64,000 nucleotides of DNA from Polytrichum commune (Eukaryota > Streptophyta > Polytrichopsida > Polytrichales > Polytrichaceae): the NCBI GenBank assembly GCA_950295325.1, contig OX485803.1, forward strand, positions 60,901,554 through 60,965,553. The letters run 5' to 3'. Below, one piece after another: positions 48,216-58,557 of the stretch (the stretch's first letter is position 1; each line of letters starts with the position of its first letter). The notes under the pieces were generated by a model. That model did no database searches and had not been told where the DNA came from. It saw only the letters and a program-made list of their open reading frames with translations. The position numbers and the translations under genes were made by a program.

Positions 48216-49382
48216 TATAATTGTTGACAATAGATACAAAATTTAGTGTAAAAATTGGTTGACATCTACGATCTATGAGCTGAACTGGGAAGCATATGGA
48301 CTTCAACAAGTTAAGGAGACATAAACCAAACACCATAACATTATTCATAACCATAACAGTGTTCTGTGGGACTGACAATATTTTGTAGAATATTCTCCAC
48401 ATTCAAACTATCAGTCTCACAAAACATTATTATGGATTTGAATAATATTATGATGAGTCGTTACCAACACATAATCTTAATACCAACATTCTACATCATT
48501 CTCATATATCTAAAGTCGTCAATTGTATGAATGTGGTACATAATGTTGGTTTTAGGTATAGTGTTGGTTGTGGGCTTACCCCCAGGAGGTTATTCTCTTG
48601 GGGCAGCCACTTATGAAAATTCGGTGGGTTGAAACACATTGTTCAATTATTTCATAGGAGGAAAAATTTAGAAAATCCATAGAAGTCAACATAGGGTTCT
48701 TTATTGTTTTTAGAATAAACGATAATACAAAAAGAAGGGCCGTATACAATGAAAGTAAAATAAAATGGCAACCACTTAACACCTACCGTTATGTGCCAAG
48801 CATTAGGAAAAAATGTAGCACACCAAGAAAATGGTCAATGCATTTATGGATGAAATTCCTTTATCGTACTTTATCATCCAAAAAAAGTGAAACCTAACTT
48901 TGGTTTATTGCAAGTTTTCAAGGTTTAGCTTCATGCTCATTTGAATATTTCTTTGGTTGGTTTGGAGGAGGGCGTTTCCTTACATGTTGTGGGAGGGTTT
49001 AGGGTTTGTTACTTTTCTTTGCATGCCCAAAGCCAAGTGGCAATGGTGTGTTGGTAGTTGCAAGTGACACAAAACCTGGGTTCGGATTAAGAGACAAGGT
49101 ATATTGTCATGTGTAGGGTTGATGAATTCAAGCACGTATGTTTTGGCACAACCAGAAATTTGTGTCAAAAAAGGAACTTTCCTAACAATCACAATGAGTC
49201 ATAAATTTATGTCTCCTACCCCTCTCTTGTATAAACAATAGTAGGGTCAATAAAATTGACAAAAAGAAATTATATCTTTTTATAACAATTCGATGCATTC
49301 AAATAGGGGCCTCATATATGATGCTCCTTCAAAAAAAATACCCTCTTAATGCATGTGTATAGTACAACATACAATAAGTGTC
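48216..49382. other. Intergenic, nothing recognised
   Basis: No supported gene or element boundaries. Confidence 0.5.
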
Positions 49383-50300
49383 CCCGGGGGGTGGACTCTT
49401 CATACCACGTACAAACTAGCGTGAGTGTAAGAAGGGGTGCTCATTTAATAAGGCTATTATGAATGTTCATTTAAGTTATTGTTTTTCCTAGTGTGTACAT
49501 TTAAAAAGGCTATTATGAATGTTGAAGTAAAGGCGGGGGGGGGGGGGGGCAGTGTGTTGAAAAGTTAAGGATATAGGTGCGAACAACCACTGTTTTATAG
49601 GGGGGTATTACTCTCAATTCTCTTCTTTTTTTCACATGCTATCATTATGTAAATTTCTACTTTGGGTTAATAGAAAATGGCTTGCATTACTTATAATTCC
49701 AAATTACCTATTATTCCATACCCTATAGTACTTTAAAGATGTCCAGTGCCATTTTTGATACCCTATATTACTCTTAAGTCCATTTATAATTTTTAGCCCC
49801 CATGTTTTAAAAATACCCTATCATTTGTTCGCACGTATATTGCTACTCCAACCAATGACTACCCCCCCCGAGAGTAAAGGTGGATATACAAAAAGGGGTT
49901 GTAGGGTTTAGAAAATAAATTGACAGTAGATGTGCTAGTTCCATCCAATTCACATTTTCATCCATTATTGACAAATGATAATAATCCTCATTGACTACCT
50001 TGTCCATTTTTGTTGGGGTTTGCATTTGGGTTCTAGGTTTTGACAAACTAAAGGCTCATGGGCTCCCTAGATTTTCAATCTCTAGATTTTGACGAAGTTA
50101 TTGTGCTCTTGTCTTTTTTTGCTTGATGTAATCTTTAAGTTACATGTTATGGATGAAAAAATGTTTGATAACTTTCTTATTGGAAGTGAAAGTGGATTTT
50201 ATATGTAAGATTTTCTTATTTCAATTGAGAGTTATAGTTTGTATATATAATGGAGGCATTTATTACATTACATTGAAAATCTTATTATAAATACATGAGT
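49383..50300. repeat. Dispersed repeat H, interrupted by a MITE
   Basis: It matches 19974-20420: CCCCGGGGGGTGGACTCTTC at the start, and CATCCAATTCACATTTTCAT after the interruption. The MITE at 49534-49872 splits it. Confidence 0.65.
49534..49872. mobile_element. hAT-like MITE, family G (G-rich ends)
   Basis: The 339 bp element starts CGGGGGG... and ends ...CCCCCCCCGAG, with the motif GTGCGAACAA internal to both ends in inverted orientation. Perfect 8 bp duplications AGTAAAGG lie at 49526-49533 and 49873-49880. It is non-coding. Confidence 0.9.
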
Positions 50301-50929
50301 CCATTTTCTATCATGTTGTTAGTGCGTATACACTTGTTTTTCTCTATAAAGTTCTTGTAGACAGGGGGTTTAATTTCATAGTGACCCATGCACGTCAATG
50401 AAGAGTTTGAACCCCAGGCAAGTGCCTACCCCAAGATATTACTTTGTAAGATATAAAAAATCATGTGCTGGAAAAACATATGGTGAAATAAAATCCAAAG
50501 AAATAAAATTGATATACAAATAATAAAATAAAATCTAGTGCCAAGAATTCTAAGAATATGTATCAAATATATATTCCAATAATATTTATCACGCATATGG
50601 AGTATTCCATGCACATGCACAAACTTTCATAGCTCCCCGAAAAATACCCCTTAATTGCATGTGCTTCATAAATTTACCTGGGAGTTACCCCTTGGGGGGC
50701 ATATGTATTCTAGTTTGCAATGTGTGGGCTTTTGGTATGTAATCCTCAACAAAATGGTTTGGGTGTCAAATAGTGCTAAAGTAGTAAATTGGTGTCATGA
50801 GGTTATTTTATACATTTTACATGTACATAATATGGATAAAATTATTCAACAAAGGGCCTTTGTTCCATTTTGCAATTATTAGTGTGGGTTACTGTGTAGT
50901 GTACTAAATGGGAGTGGAGGAGGGCCTGA
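50301..50929. other. Intergenic, nothing recognised
   Basis: No supported gene or element boundaries. Confidence 0.5.
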
Positions 50930-51150
50930 CAAAAATTCTTGGAGACCATGAAATCTTATCCATAGTCCGTCGTGTAGGACTCCATGTAGATTTTTCATCC
51001 ATGAAGTCTTCTTTGGGCCTTTAGGCCTTCACCTTCGTGTGTGAAGTGAACTTGGATGGTCTCCGCCCTTTCGACCAATGAGAGCTCTTAGATTGTTATG
51101 GTCACGGGCCTTCAATCTTGTGTGTGAAGTGCCCTTAGTATCTTGTTATC
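50930..51150 (+). repeat. Dispersed repeat I
   Basis: Diverged match to 18320-18620 (TAGGACTCCATGTAGATTTT, CTCCGCCCTTTCGACCAATG, GTTATGGTCACGGGCCTTCA). Confidence 0.6.
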
Positions 51151-51680
51151 TCATGTGTTTTCTCCCCGATTACTCAAAGTGCCTCCCAAGATACAACCAC
51201 GTTATGAATATTTGGACAACATGTTAGCAAAATTTAAAGACACCTTTTGCATGTTTCCCTGTAAGTGTCCAAGAGGTTCAAACCAATGGGGTTTCAAGTT
51301 AGAACCGGTTCACTTGAGATAAATATGTGCAATCTTAGCTGTTGAGAGCACAGACGTTGGGACTTACCACATCACACGGGGTCTCAAGTATGACATGGAT
51401 ACCCTACATCGCAATACTTTTTGGAGGTGAGGCTCGTGACTTGTGTTGAGAGTTGGGTTGAGGTAAAAGCTAGACCCAACTTGTAACACAACTGCCAAGA
51501 GGTTTTTTTGCATAGAATAATTAAGATTCGACTTTAATGGATATAAACCATACTATAATGGTTTCTTGAGGCTCAAAAGTTGGGATTATGTCTCTATGTT
51601 GGGACTTGTTGACATGAGTGGGACTTGACATTTGGGACCCCATGTGAACCGACCTGTAGAAAACTCAATCTTGGTGGCAC

Positions 51681-52358
51681 CTCGGGGGGGTCAGTGTGTT
51701 AAAAAGTTAAGGATATAGGTGCGAACAACCATTATTTTATAGGGGGGTATTACTTTCAATTATCTTTTTTTTTCACATGCTATCATTATGTAATTTTCTA
51801 CTTTGGGTTAATAGAAAAATGGCTTGCATTACTTATAATTCCAAATTACCTATTATTCCGTACCCTATAGTACTTTAAAGATGTCTAGTGCCCTTGGGGG
51901 GGTAGTCATTGGTTGGAGTAGCAATATACGTGCGAACAAATGATAGGGTATTTTAAAAACATGGGGGCAAAAAATTATAAATGGACTTAAGAGTAATATA
52001 GGGTATCAAAAATGGCACTAGACATCTTTAAAGTACTATAGGGTATGGACTAATAGGTAATTTGGAATTATAAGTAATGCAAGCCATTTTTCTATTAACC
52101 CAAAGTAGAAATTTACATAATGATAGCATGTGAAAAAGAAGAAGAATTGAAAGTAATACCCCCCTATAAAATAGTGGTTGTTCGCACCTATATCCTTAAC
52201 TTTTTAACACACTGTCCCCCCCGAGCTAGTGCCATTTTTGATACCCTAAATTACTCTTAAGTCCATTTATAAAATTTTATCCCCATGTTTTTAAAATACC
52301 CTATCATTTGTTCGCACGTATATTGCTACTCCAACAAATCACTTCCCCCCCCCCCCAG
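51681..52358. mobile_element. hAT-like MITE, family G, split by a copy of itself
   Basis: The outer element starts CTCGGGGGGGTCAGTGTG and ends ACTTCCCCCCCCCCCCAG, flanked by perfect 8 bp duplications GGTGGCAC (51673-51680 and 52359-52366). Removing the inner insertion and one copy of its 8 bp target leaves 337 bp, the family length. Confidence 0.95.
51893..52225. mobile_element. hAT-like MITE, family G, nested and inverted
   Basis: The 333 bp copy starts CTTGGGGGGGTAGTCATTGG and ends ACACTGTCCCCCCCGAG, in the opposite orientation to its host. Perfect 8 bp duplications CTAGTGCC lie at 51885-51892 and 52226-52233; the intact copy at 49.75 kb has this site once (CCAGTGCC). Confidence 0.95.
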
Positions 52359-52539
52359 GGTGGCACATAGTTGGAGTGTATTGACAACACCACACTATGC
52401 ACATCTCATGGAGAAAACTCCCTCCCCCGCATTCCTATGTTGATGAGGGCATGGGCTTCAAGTTTATAGGTTCCCATGGTTTTGGTTGAGGTAGACGTGT
52501 GATATTCGGATATGTTTCTCTCTACACCCATTTCTTGTA

Positions 52540-52880
52540 GGATAAGAAAGAAACATGCAGTAAGTGCGAGATGATTACCAAATCCAAATCATGCTTGTAA
52601 CCAATTGTCACATAATTTTTGGAGGTCATATGAATATCTTACCCATCATCAAAGTGAAGATTTTTGTGCTCATTGAATGGTTATAGAGGTCTCCCAATTA
52701 TGTTGATTATTGAGCCTAAAATTGGTTGACATATTTTGAGCATGTAGTCCAATCTCTTTTGTACGCATGTCTTTTTGGTGACCATTCTTAGATCCAAACC
52801 TGACCACATACCACTCAAATATAGGTATCCAAATTATTACTATGGTGGAACTAGGCATATCTACCTTATGTGTTTAGAAC
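52540..52880 (+). repeat. Family B dispersed repeat
   Basis: Well preserved: GTGCGAGATGATTACCAAAT, AAGTGAAGATTTTTGTGCTC, GAGCATGTAGTCCAATCTC and CACATACCACTCAAATATAG, ending near CATATCTACCTTATG. Confidence 0.75.
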
Positions 52881-53059
52881 ACTTCTCCAATTAACACTTT
52901 GTTGTCAAGCCCCTCCCCTTCTTCTGCTCATTGGGTGGCAGCTTGTTTTTGGTTGTGCTTGTTGCTATTTGGCTTGGTTGGCGCTTGCTTTGATTGTGTT
53001 AGGTTTTGGTGTATGTCTCCTAAGTTGGCCTTAGGTGCTGGCATGAGTAAGGTAAGTGG

Positions 53060-53455
53060 GCATAATTCATTAACTTATAATAACTTATAATAATTGGACA
53101 CCTATATTGGAGTGGTATTTGAGGTGAGGTGTGGATCTAAGAACACACCCAAAATGATGTGTGATTTTAAAGAGGTTGGACAACATGTTTAATATATGTT
53201 AACCATTCTATGTTCGGTAGTCAACATAAATGGAGAAGGGGGGGGGGGAGACCTTTATGTTCATTTTTATTAAGAAAGATAATCTTCACGTTGACAATGA
53301 ATCACATATTCATGTCATCTCCAAAAATTATGAGGAAATGGTCTATCATGCATAACTTGGACTTGCTAATCATCTTGCACTAATAATATGTTTCATATCT
53401 TATGTGAAGTGGGTGTAGACTTGAAAGTGTCCATTCAAAACTTGCTTACCTTTGG
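53060..53455 (-). repeat. Family B dispersed repeat, inverted
   Basis: It starts TAAGGTAAGTGGGCATAA and ends TTGCTTACCTTT, so GGTAAG ends face each other. The internal order matches the complement of family B. A G-run lies at about 53237. Confidence 0.75.
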
Positions 53456-54700
53456 TGTTTTTTACAACTTTGCAAGCATTAGTGGAGGAGCATTTATGTA
53501 TAACCCATGTTAAACAACTCATGATATCATGCCTTCATGGATGAAAATTTGTGACAAGTTATGATAACATGCATGCTCTTGGATGAGTGATAGGTTATGT
53601 CCCGCCATCCTCTAGGATGTATTATATCTCCTTTCAATGCTAGCTAATAAATTCTCAAAGACATGTCATAACTTAATAAGTGTTAATCACAACCAATCGA
53701 CTTATTTATAGGATAGTGAAGATGTTGGGGCCAAATCAAAGGAACGGAAGGCCAAATGGGAGGAAGAGAAGGCCAATTGGAGGAAGAGAATGCTATTTTG
53801 AGGGAACGGATGGCCAAATGCAAGGAAGGTAATTAAGTTGAGGTCACCCACCATACATCATACATGGTTATTGCAACCCACAATCATTTCTTTGTTATGA
53901 ATATGAGAACCATAATCTGGTTACCTATTGGATCCCTTGTTAGTCAAGGTGCAAGAAGGCTATGTTTGATAAATTTCATTTGACATTCAACTTCAAATCC
54001 AAAGTGCCACATGAAGTTTTCAACAAAAATAATTGTCAAGTGACATCTACATTTTGTATTAAAAGTCACCTCAATTTTGACTGCCTACTAATATGTATCA
54101 TTTCAATTTCTAACGTGTGAATTAACATGTGATTTTTTCCTTCACAAGTTACACTACATGTCAAATTCTAAATTGTGTGTGTCAATTGATGAGCATCTTT
54201 CTTTGTGTGCAAGTTTCTTGTGTGTCAAATGCCAAAAACTGTGTCAAAAATACACGCTGCATGAAGCATAGTACACTAGCACACAGGCTGACAGTATGGA
54301 ATCATAGCCTCCACTCATCTTCTCCACTTCTTTGTTTGTTTGTGATACGCAGGTCTTAGTACACATTCTGAACAATCAATTTGCTCGAGTCCTTCCTGTT
54401 GCCTGTGGAGATCTGTAGCAGATATTACTCAAGACATCAATGAAATGAGCAGGGCTGTCACATAAAGTGGCTTCTTCCATGGAGATTGATTGTTAATGGA
54501 CGACCCCTGATCAAATGGCTTGCCTTCATTTGGCTACACTGCCACGTGTGTGATTTGTTTTCTATTTCATTCTCGTTCTCAATCACTTCTGTTTTCTTGC
54601 TTTGGATAGTGTGTAACTCTAAAAGCTTTGGACTTACTATCTCTCTCAATTCTTATTTTATTGGTTGTACTGGTTACGTTCATCTGTAAGTGTTGTCTGA
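53456..54700. other. Intergenic, one short purine-rich repeat
   Basis: At about 53728-53835 a roughly 25 bp unit containing AGGCCAAATGGGAGGAAGAG recurs four times with changes. No gene is supported. Confidence 0.5.
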
Positions 54701-54927
54701 ACCTCGATACTTGCAAGGATATGTTCTTTAATTCTCAGATATTGTTGGTGTTGCATTCTGGGTTTGGAGCAGGGTTGTTGTGAGTCTATAAAGGAGAAGG
54801 AAGTACTGCTGCAACATGGGCTTTCCAGTTTCCATGAAACCCCCACTGGCAAATTAGCCCTTAAGAAGCCTGTGATGACCTCGGTAGGTGTGAGACTGTT
54901 TTAAAATTGCTTGTTCCATGGCAATCT

Positions 54928-55088
54928 TTTGTCATAACATTACTCAGCAACGTGGGCCCTCAGAATATAATAGTGAGAAGCTGGGAGTTCAGCTTGAATC
55001 TGAGTCTTCCTGTGCAGCTTTTCGAGCATCCCACTGTTATATTCTAAGGGCCCGCAGAACGAGAGCTGCACGCTGAGTAATGTTATGG
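54928..55088. mobile_element. Short MITE, 160 bp, between two exon-like segments
   Basis: The left end CATAACATTACTCAGC and the right end GCTGAGTAATGTTATG are perfect 16 bp inverted repeats; a second pair (GGGCCCTCAGAATATAATAG and its near complement) follows inside. No target duplication was resolved. Confidence 0.75.
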
Positions 55089-55631
55089 TCCCATTACAAA
55101 TTTTTCTTGTCATTCCTCTTATGCAGCCAGGCTGTATGCAACAGGGACAAAAGAACTACCCTGGGGAGTTGGGCGGCAACATGCCAAAAAAACTACTTTC
55201 AGCGGCAATTGTGGCTCTTGTGAATACTAAGGAGTGTACTAATGGAGATGCTAAGAAAAAATTGAACCCACTTGAAGGTATCAGCCAAGTCATGGAAGCC
55301 AAGAGGACAAGGGTGTCTTGAAAGACCTGGTTTAATGACCAAAAATGCAGCGAATGCTATTTTTTTCACGTGCAAGACTGTTGCCATGTTGAAGGCTGAG
55401 GAATTTCACCCAAACATTAAGGGTGATGAGGCCATTTGCCGGATTGAGAAGATGGCCAGCAATGAGGAGTTTAGTTCCAAAGGGTGTTGATGTAAGCAAG
55501 TTTATGGTGACACAACTCCATCATAACAGCGTCTGATCTGTTCATTTAATTTGCCTTTGGGAATCCAGCGCTGATCAGTCAAAGCCCAGGAGCACTGGGA
55601 TACAACTCAAATTTGCTTCAGCCCAATTGTC

Positions 55632-56063
55632 ATATTTTATTTGTTACAGACCCATGTATAGACAATCAGAAAGAAGAGAACCCTGTGCTCTCTGGGTGCA
55701 TAGAATTGAACGCAAAGTGGTTCTTTGGCTGAATAAACGAAGTGGTTCTGCTTTCTTGTGGTGTCTTGCTGGTCATCAAGAACAAGTTCTCCATCTCCAT
55801 CATCATCATCATCATCATCATGAAGGAAGAAGAAGACTGTCCCTGTTCTCACACTTTATTTGTTACAGACCCATGTATAGACAAGCAGAAAGAAGAGAAC
55901 CCTGCGCTCTCTGGGTGCATAGAATTGAACGCAAAGTGGTTCTTTGGCTGAATACACGAAGTGGTTCTGCTTTCTTGTGGTGTCTTGCTGGTCATCAAGA
56001 GCAAGTTCTTCATCTTCATCTTCATCATCATCATCATGAAGGAAGAAGATGACTGTCCCTGTT
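55632..56063 (+). repeat. Tandem duplication, 219 bp unit
   Basis: Unit one, 55632-55850, and unit two, 55851-56063, are over 95 percent alike apart from the CAT microsatellite in each (about 55793-55822 and 56015-56038). Each includes an intron-like end TTTGTTACAG, a 27-codon frame and the CAT run. A His-rich frame across both units is a by-product of the CAT repeat. Confidence 0.9.
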
Positions 56064-57140
56064 TCGGAGCCCTTGTTAGGTATTTCGGAGGTGTTTTGGA
56101 GGAGCTCATTTCAGGTAGAGATATCAGTTCTGGGTATCACATGTTGATCATACATCCCTGCAAGTTATTCTTCAGCTTAGTGAGGCCAATTTGAAGGTTT
56201 CTTTTCCCTGGTGCAAGTCTCTGTATAAGAAGTTGTGTCACATTGAAACTTCTGCAACTCTTGTTTGTGCCAAGTTGCTGACTAACTGTAGTATAATGGT
56301 ATATTTGGTGAACCGTAAAATTTTACTTGAAGTAATTAACCTGATGGTATGGCCTTATCCCTCTCTGCATGGGATTGCAAGTCTTTAATGGTGGGTTAAT
56401 ACATAAACCCTTCAAGGTAATATTTATTCAGTGAGGTCCCTAATTGAAGACATGGCAAACTTATGTGATTTATTGCAGTTTTAATGGTGCTACAGTTTAC
56501 GGTTCAGGAATCTAAAACTCTCTTGAACTCCAACAGTAGCCTCTATTCATGCAAATCTTTCAACATCATCTTAAAATGTGCAGGTTGCTACTCGGAATGT
56601 CAACATATTTTCGATGTTTGTCTACTGTGTCACAGCTGCACCTTCTCTTGGTTTCAATTTCTGGAATCAATTTCAGTGTGCGATTGTATACTCTGGTTAA
56701 TCATTATGCTACAAGATCAATACAACCTCAAGGTGAAACTCTGTATTCTGAAAACCAGTCAACATTTTTGGAGTTTCTTCTGATTATCAGTCATGGAAAT
56801 GAGGCATGATGGTGAACCTCATACAAATGCAGAAGTTTTATTTTAATCTGGAACAAAAATCACATGCCATGCAACATTCAGTACTACATGCTAGGAACCT
56901 TTGGCAATCTTACCACATAGGAAACATATCTTGAGGTGGACAAACCCTGATTAATATTGCAATATATTTGCAATGGATTAAATTCTTCTTGCAAAGTACT
57001 GAAAATATATACTGGATCCAGAATAGGTGCATTGTGTACCTTCTTTCGCTGACCATACCATTCTTCCATTGATGGCTGCTTGGTGTGCATCTTTCATGAA
57101 CTCCATTTCAAAGTTTGGGGTTGGGCATACCTAGCCTCCA
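56064..57140. other. Intergenic, nothing recognised
   Basis: Several open frames under 100 codons, none with a recognisable domain. Confidence 0.4.
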
Positions 57141-57402
57141 ACTACACAAAATATGATATTTAGTGTGACTTACTATTTGGAATTACGCAATGCTATAACT
57201 GTCTACTGTGCATGTAGTGTCCAAACAACCAATTCGACCATGGTTGGTTAAAAACGAGATGCCCAGTAGACAGTTATAGCATTGCGTAATTCCAAATAGT
57301 AAGTCACACTAAATATCATATTTTGTACATTAATAATAAAAAGATATAGGAACATGTAACTCCAAACAGTCAATAACACTAAATATCATATTTTGTGTAG
57401 TG
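57141..57402. mobile_element. Family C-related MITE with a perfect 63 bp hairpin
   Basis: The outer ends ACTACACAAAATATGATATT and their complement ending at 57402 (GTGTAGTG) are family C termini. Inside, 57146-57208 and 57264-57326 are perfect inverted repeats of 63 bp around a 55 base loop, so the left terminus is duplicated in inverted form. The loop itself contains AACCAA...TTGGTT. Confidence 0.85.
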
Positions 57403-58557
57403 GGGGGCATCTTAGCTAGGTTCAACTCCTGCTGAGGATAAAGATTTTTTCTTCTGAGGGATTAAAATTTCACAGTATAGAAATGAAAACCAGCTAGAAC
57501 GGATTTTTAACCATTTATAATTTGGAAAATCCGGAGTCGACCTTAAGTAATCTTTGAAGGAAGGAAATCAATTGGGGTCACCTGCATGGGCCCCACTTCC
57601 AGCTGACCAACTTTACGCTCTACCGGCTGGGTCCCAACTCAACCACGTATTGGAGGGTGTGAAACTCTCCCCAAACGTTGGTCCACTTCTGGCATTAGAG
57701 GGATGCAGAAGCAATGAAATACCCAAGAAACATAGAATGCATACAACTAGTAGTTCAAAAAAAAGTTACTACCTACATTGACAAATCTGTTATGTGCATG
57801 TCTTCAAGTTGGTCTACTAGGACTTTATGGGTTTGTCTGATGGTAATTGGTTTTGACTATATGGGAAAAGTTATGCGATATTCACGGAGGGATCTTGTGC
57901 AAGTTGGCCCCTACTGCAGAAATCAGGAGTCTCAAGATTTGCACACAGGCTTGGTTTGAATTAGAAAATTTTGTGGATTGTAAACCACATCACCTCCAAA
58001 TCTGCAGCCAAAACAGCTGGATGTTCAAGGTCAATTCTCTGAAGCAATTCCATCTGAGTACACTATTGCAATCACAATCAAGCAATGCGCCATCACATAA
58101 TTCACAATCCTTTCAAAGCAAGGGGAAATTGCTGCATACGAGCAGACCTGTCATCCATCCATGTTAAAAACCTAACCCCTATAGATTTGTGGTTGATGCA
58201 TTTCAAATGTGCATGCCAGGATCATACGGGATCTTTGAAACTAATTCCAGTATCAAATTATCTTAAATAGTAACCTCCAGCCTGCACACTATTTCAGGGC
58301 GTTTTTGTTGGATGAATGACAGGTATGTTCGTATGCAACAATTTCTTCTCACCCCTCTCATGTGCCCCAAGTTACCAGAGCAGCTGATCTTTGCCTTCGG
58401 ACCAATATATTCTAGAATAAACAAAATGAGAACAAAAATCCTGCAGAAAAAACGTTATTACCAGATTTTCATTTCTTCCTATAAAACCAGGTGTACATGA
58501 CTCTAGAACTAGGCACATACGCCTTTGTCCAGAATGGTTATGTTTCTCTTCCACCAA
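57403..58557. other. Region downstream of the ARM gene, nothing recognised
   Basis: It should hold the 3' UTR of the minus-strand ARM gene next to 58558. Plus-strand open frames here have no recognisable domain. Confidence 0.4.

Larger units (their letters stand above)
54773..56063 (+). pseudogene. Candidate gene remnant with duplicated last exon
   Basis: Three segments look exonic. The first, 54773-54883, lies between GGAGCAG and GTAGGT and encodes 37 codons including KEKEVLLQHGLSSFHETP. The second starts at 55127 after CTTATGCAG and encodes QKNYPGELGGNMPKKLLSAA to a donor near 55276. The third is around 55385-55490 (MLKAEEFHPNIKGDEAICR) and its frame does not join cleanly to the second. 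A possible last exon after TTTGTTACAG (PCIDNQKEENPVLSG, ending KWFFG and stop) occurs twice, near 55650 and 55869. I do not recognise the family. The broken joins suggest decay, but an intact gene with unseen exons is possible. Confidence 0.3.

Noticed and set aside
55627-56052. A 141-codon His-rich plus-strand frame
   Set aside because: It is produced by a 219 bp tandem duplication and a CAT microsatellite read in one frame, and crosses probable intron sequence.
57146-57326. A conserved plant microRNA precursor
   Set aside because: The stem is perfect over 63 bp and matches a MITE terminus, which fits a transposon foldback; I do not recognise a known mature microRNA in it.
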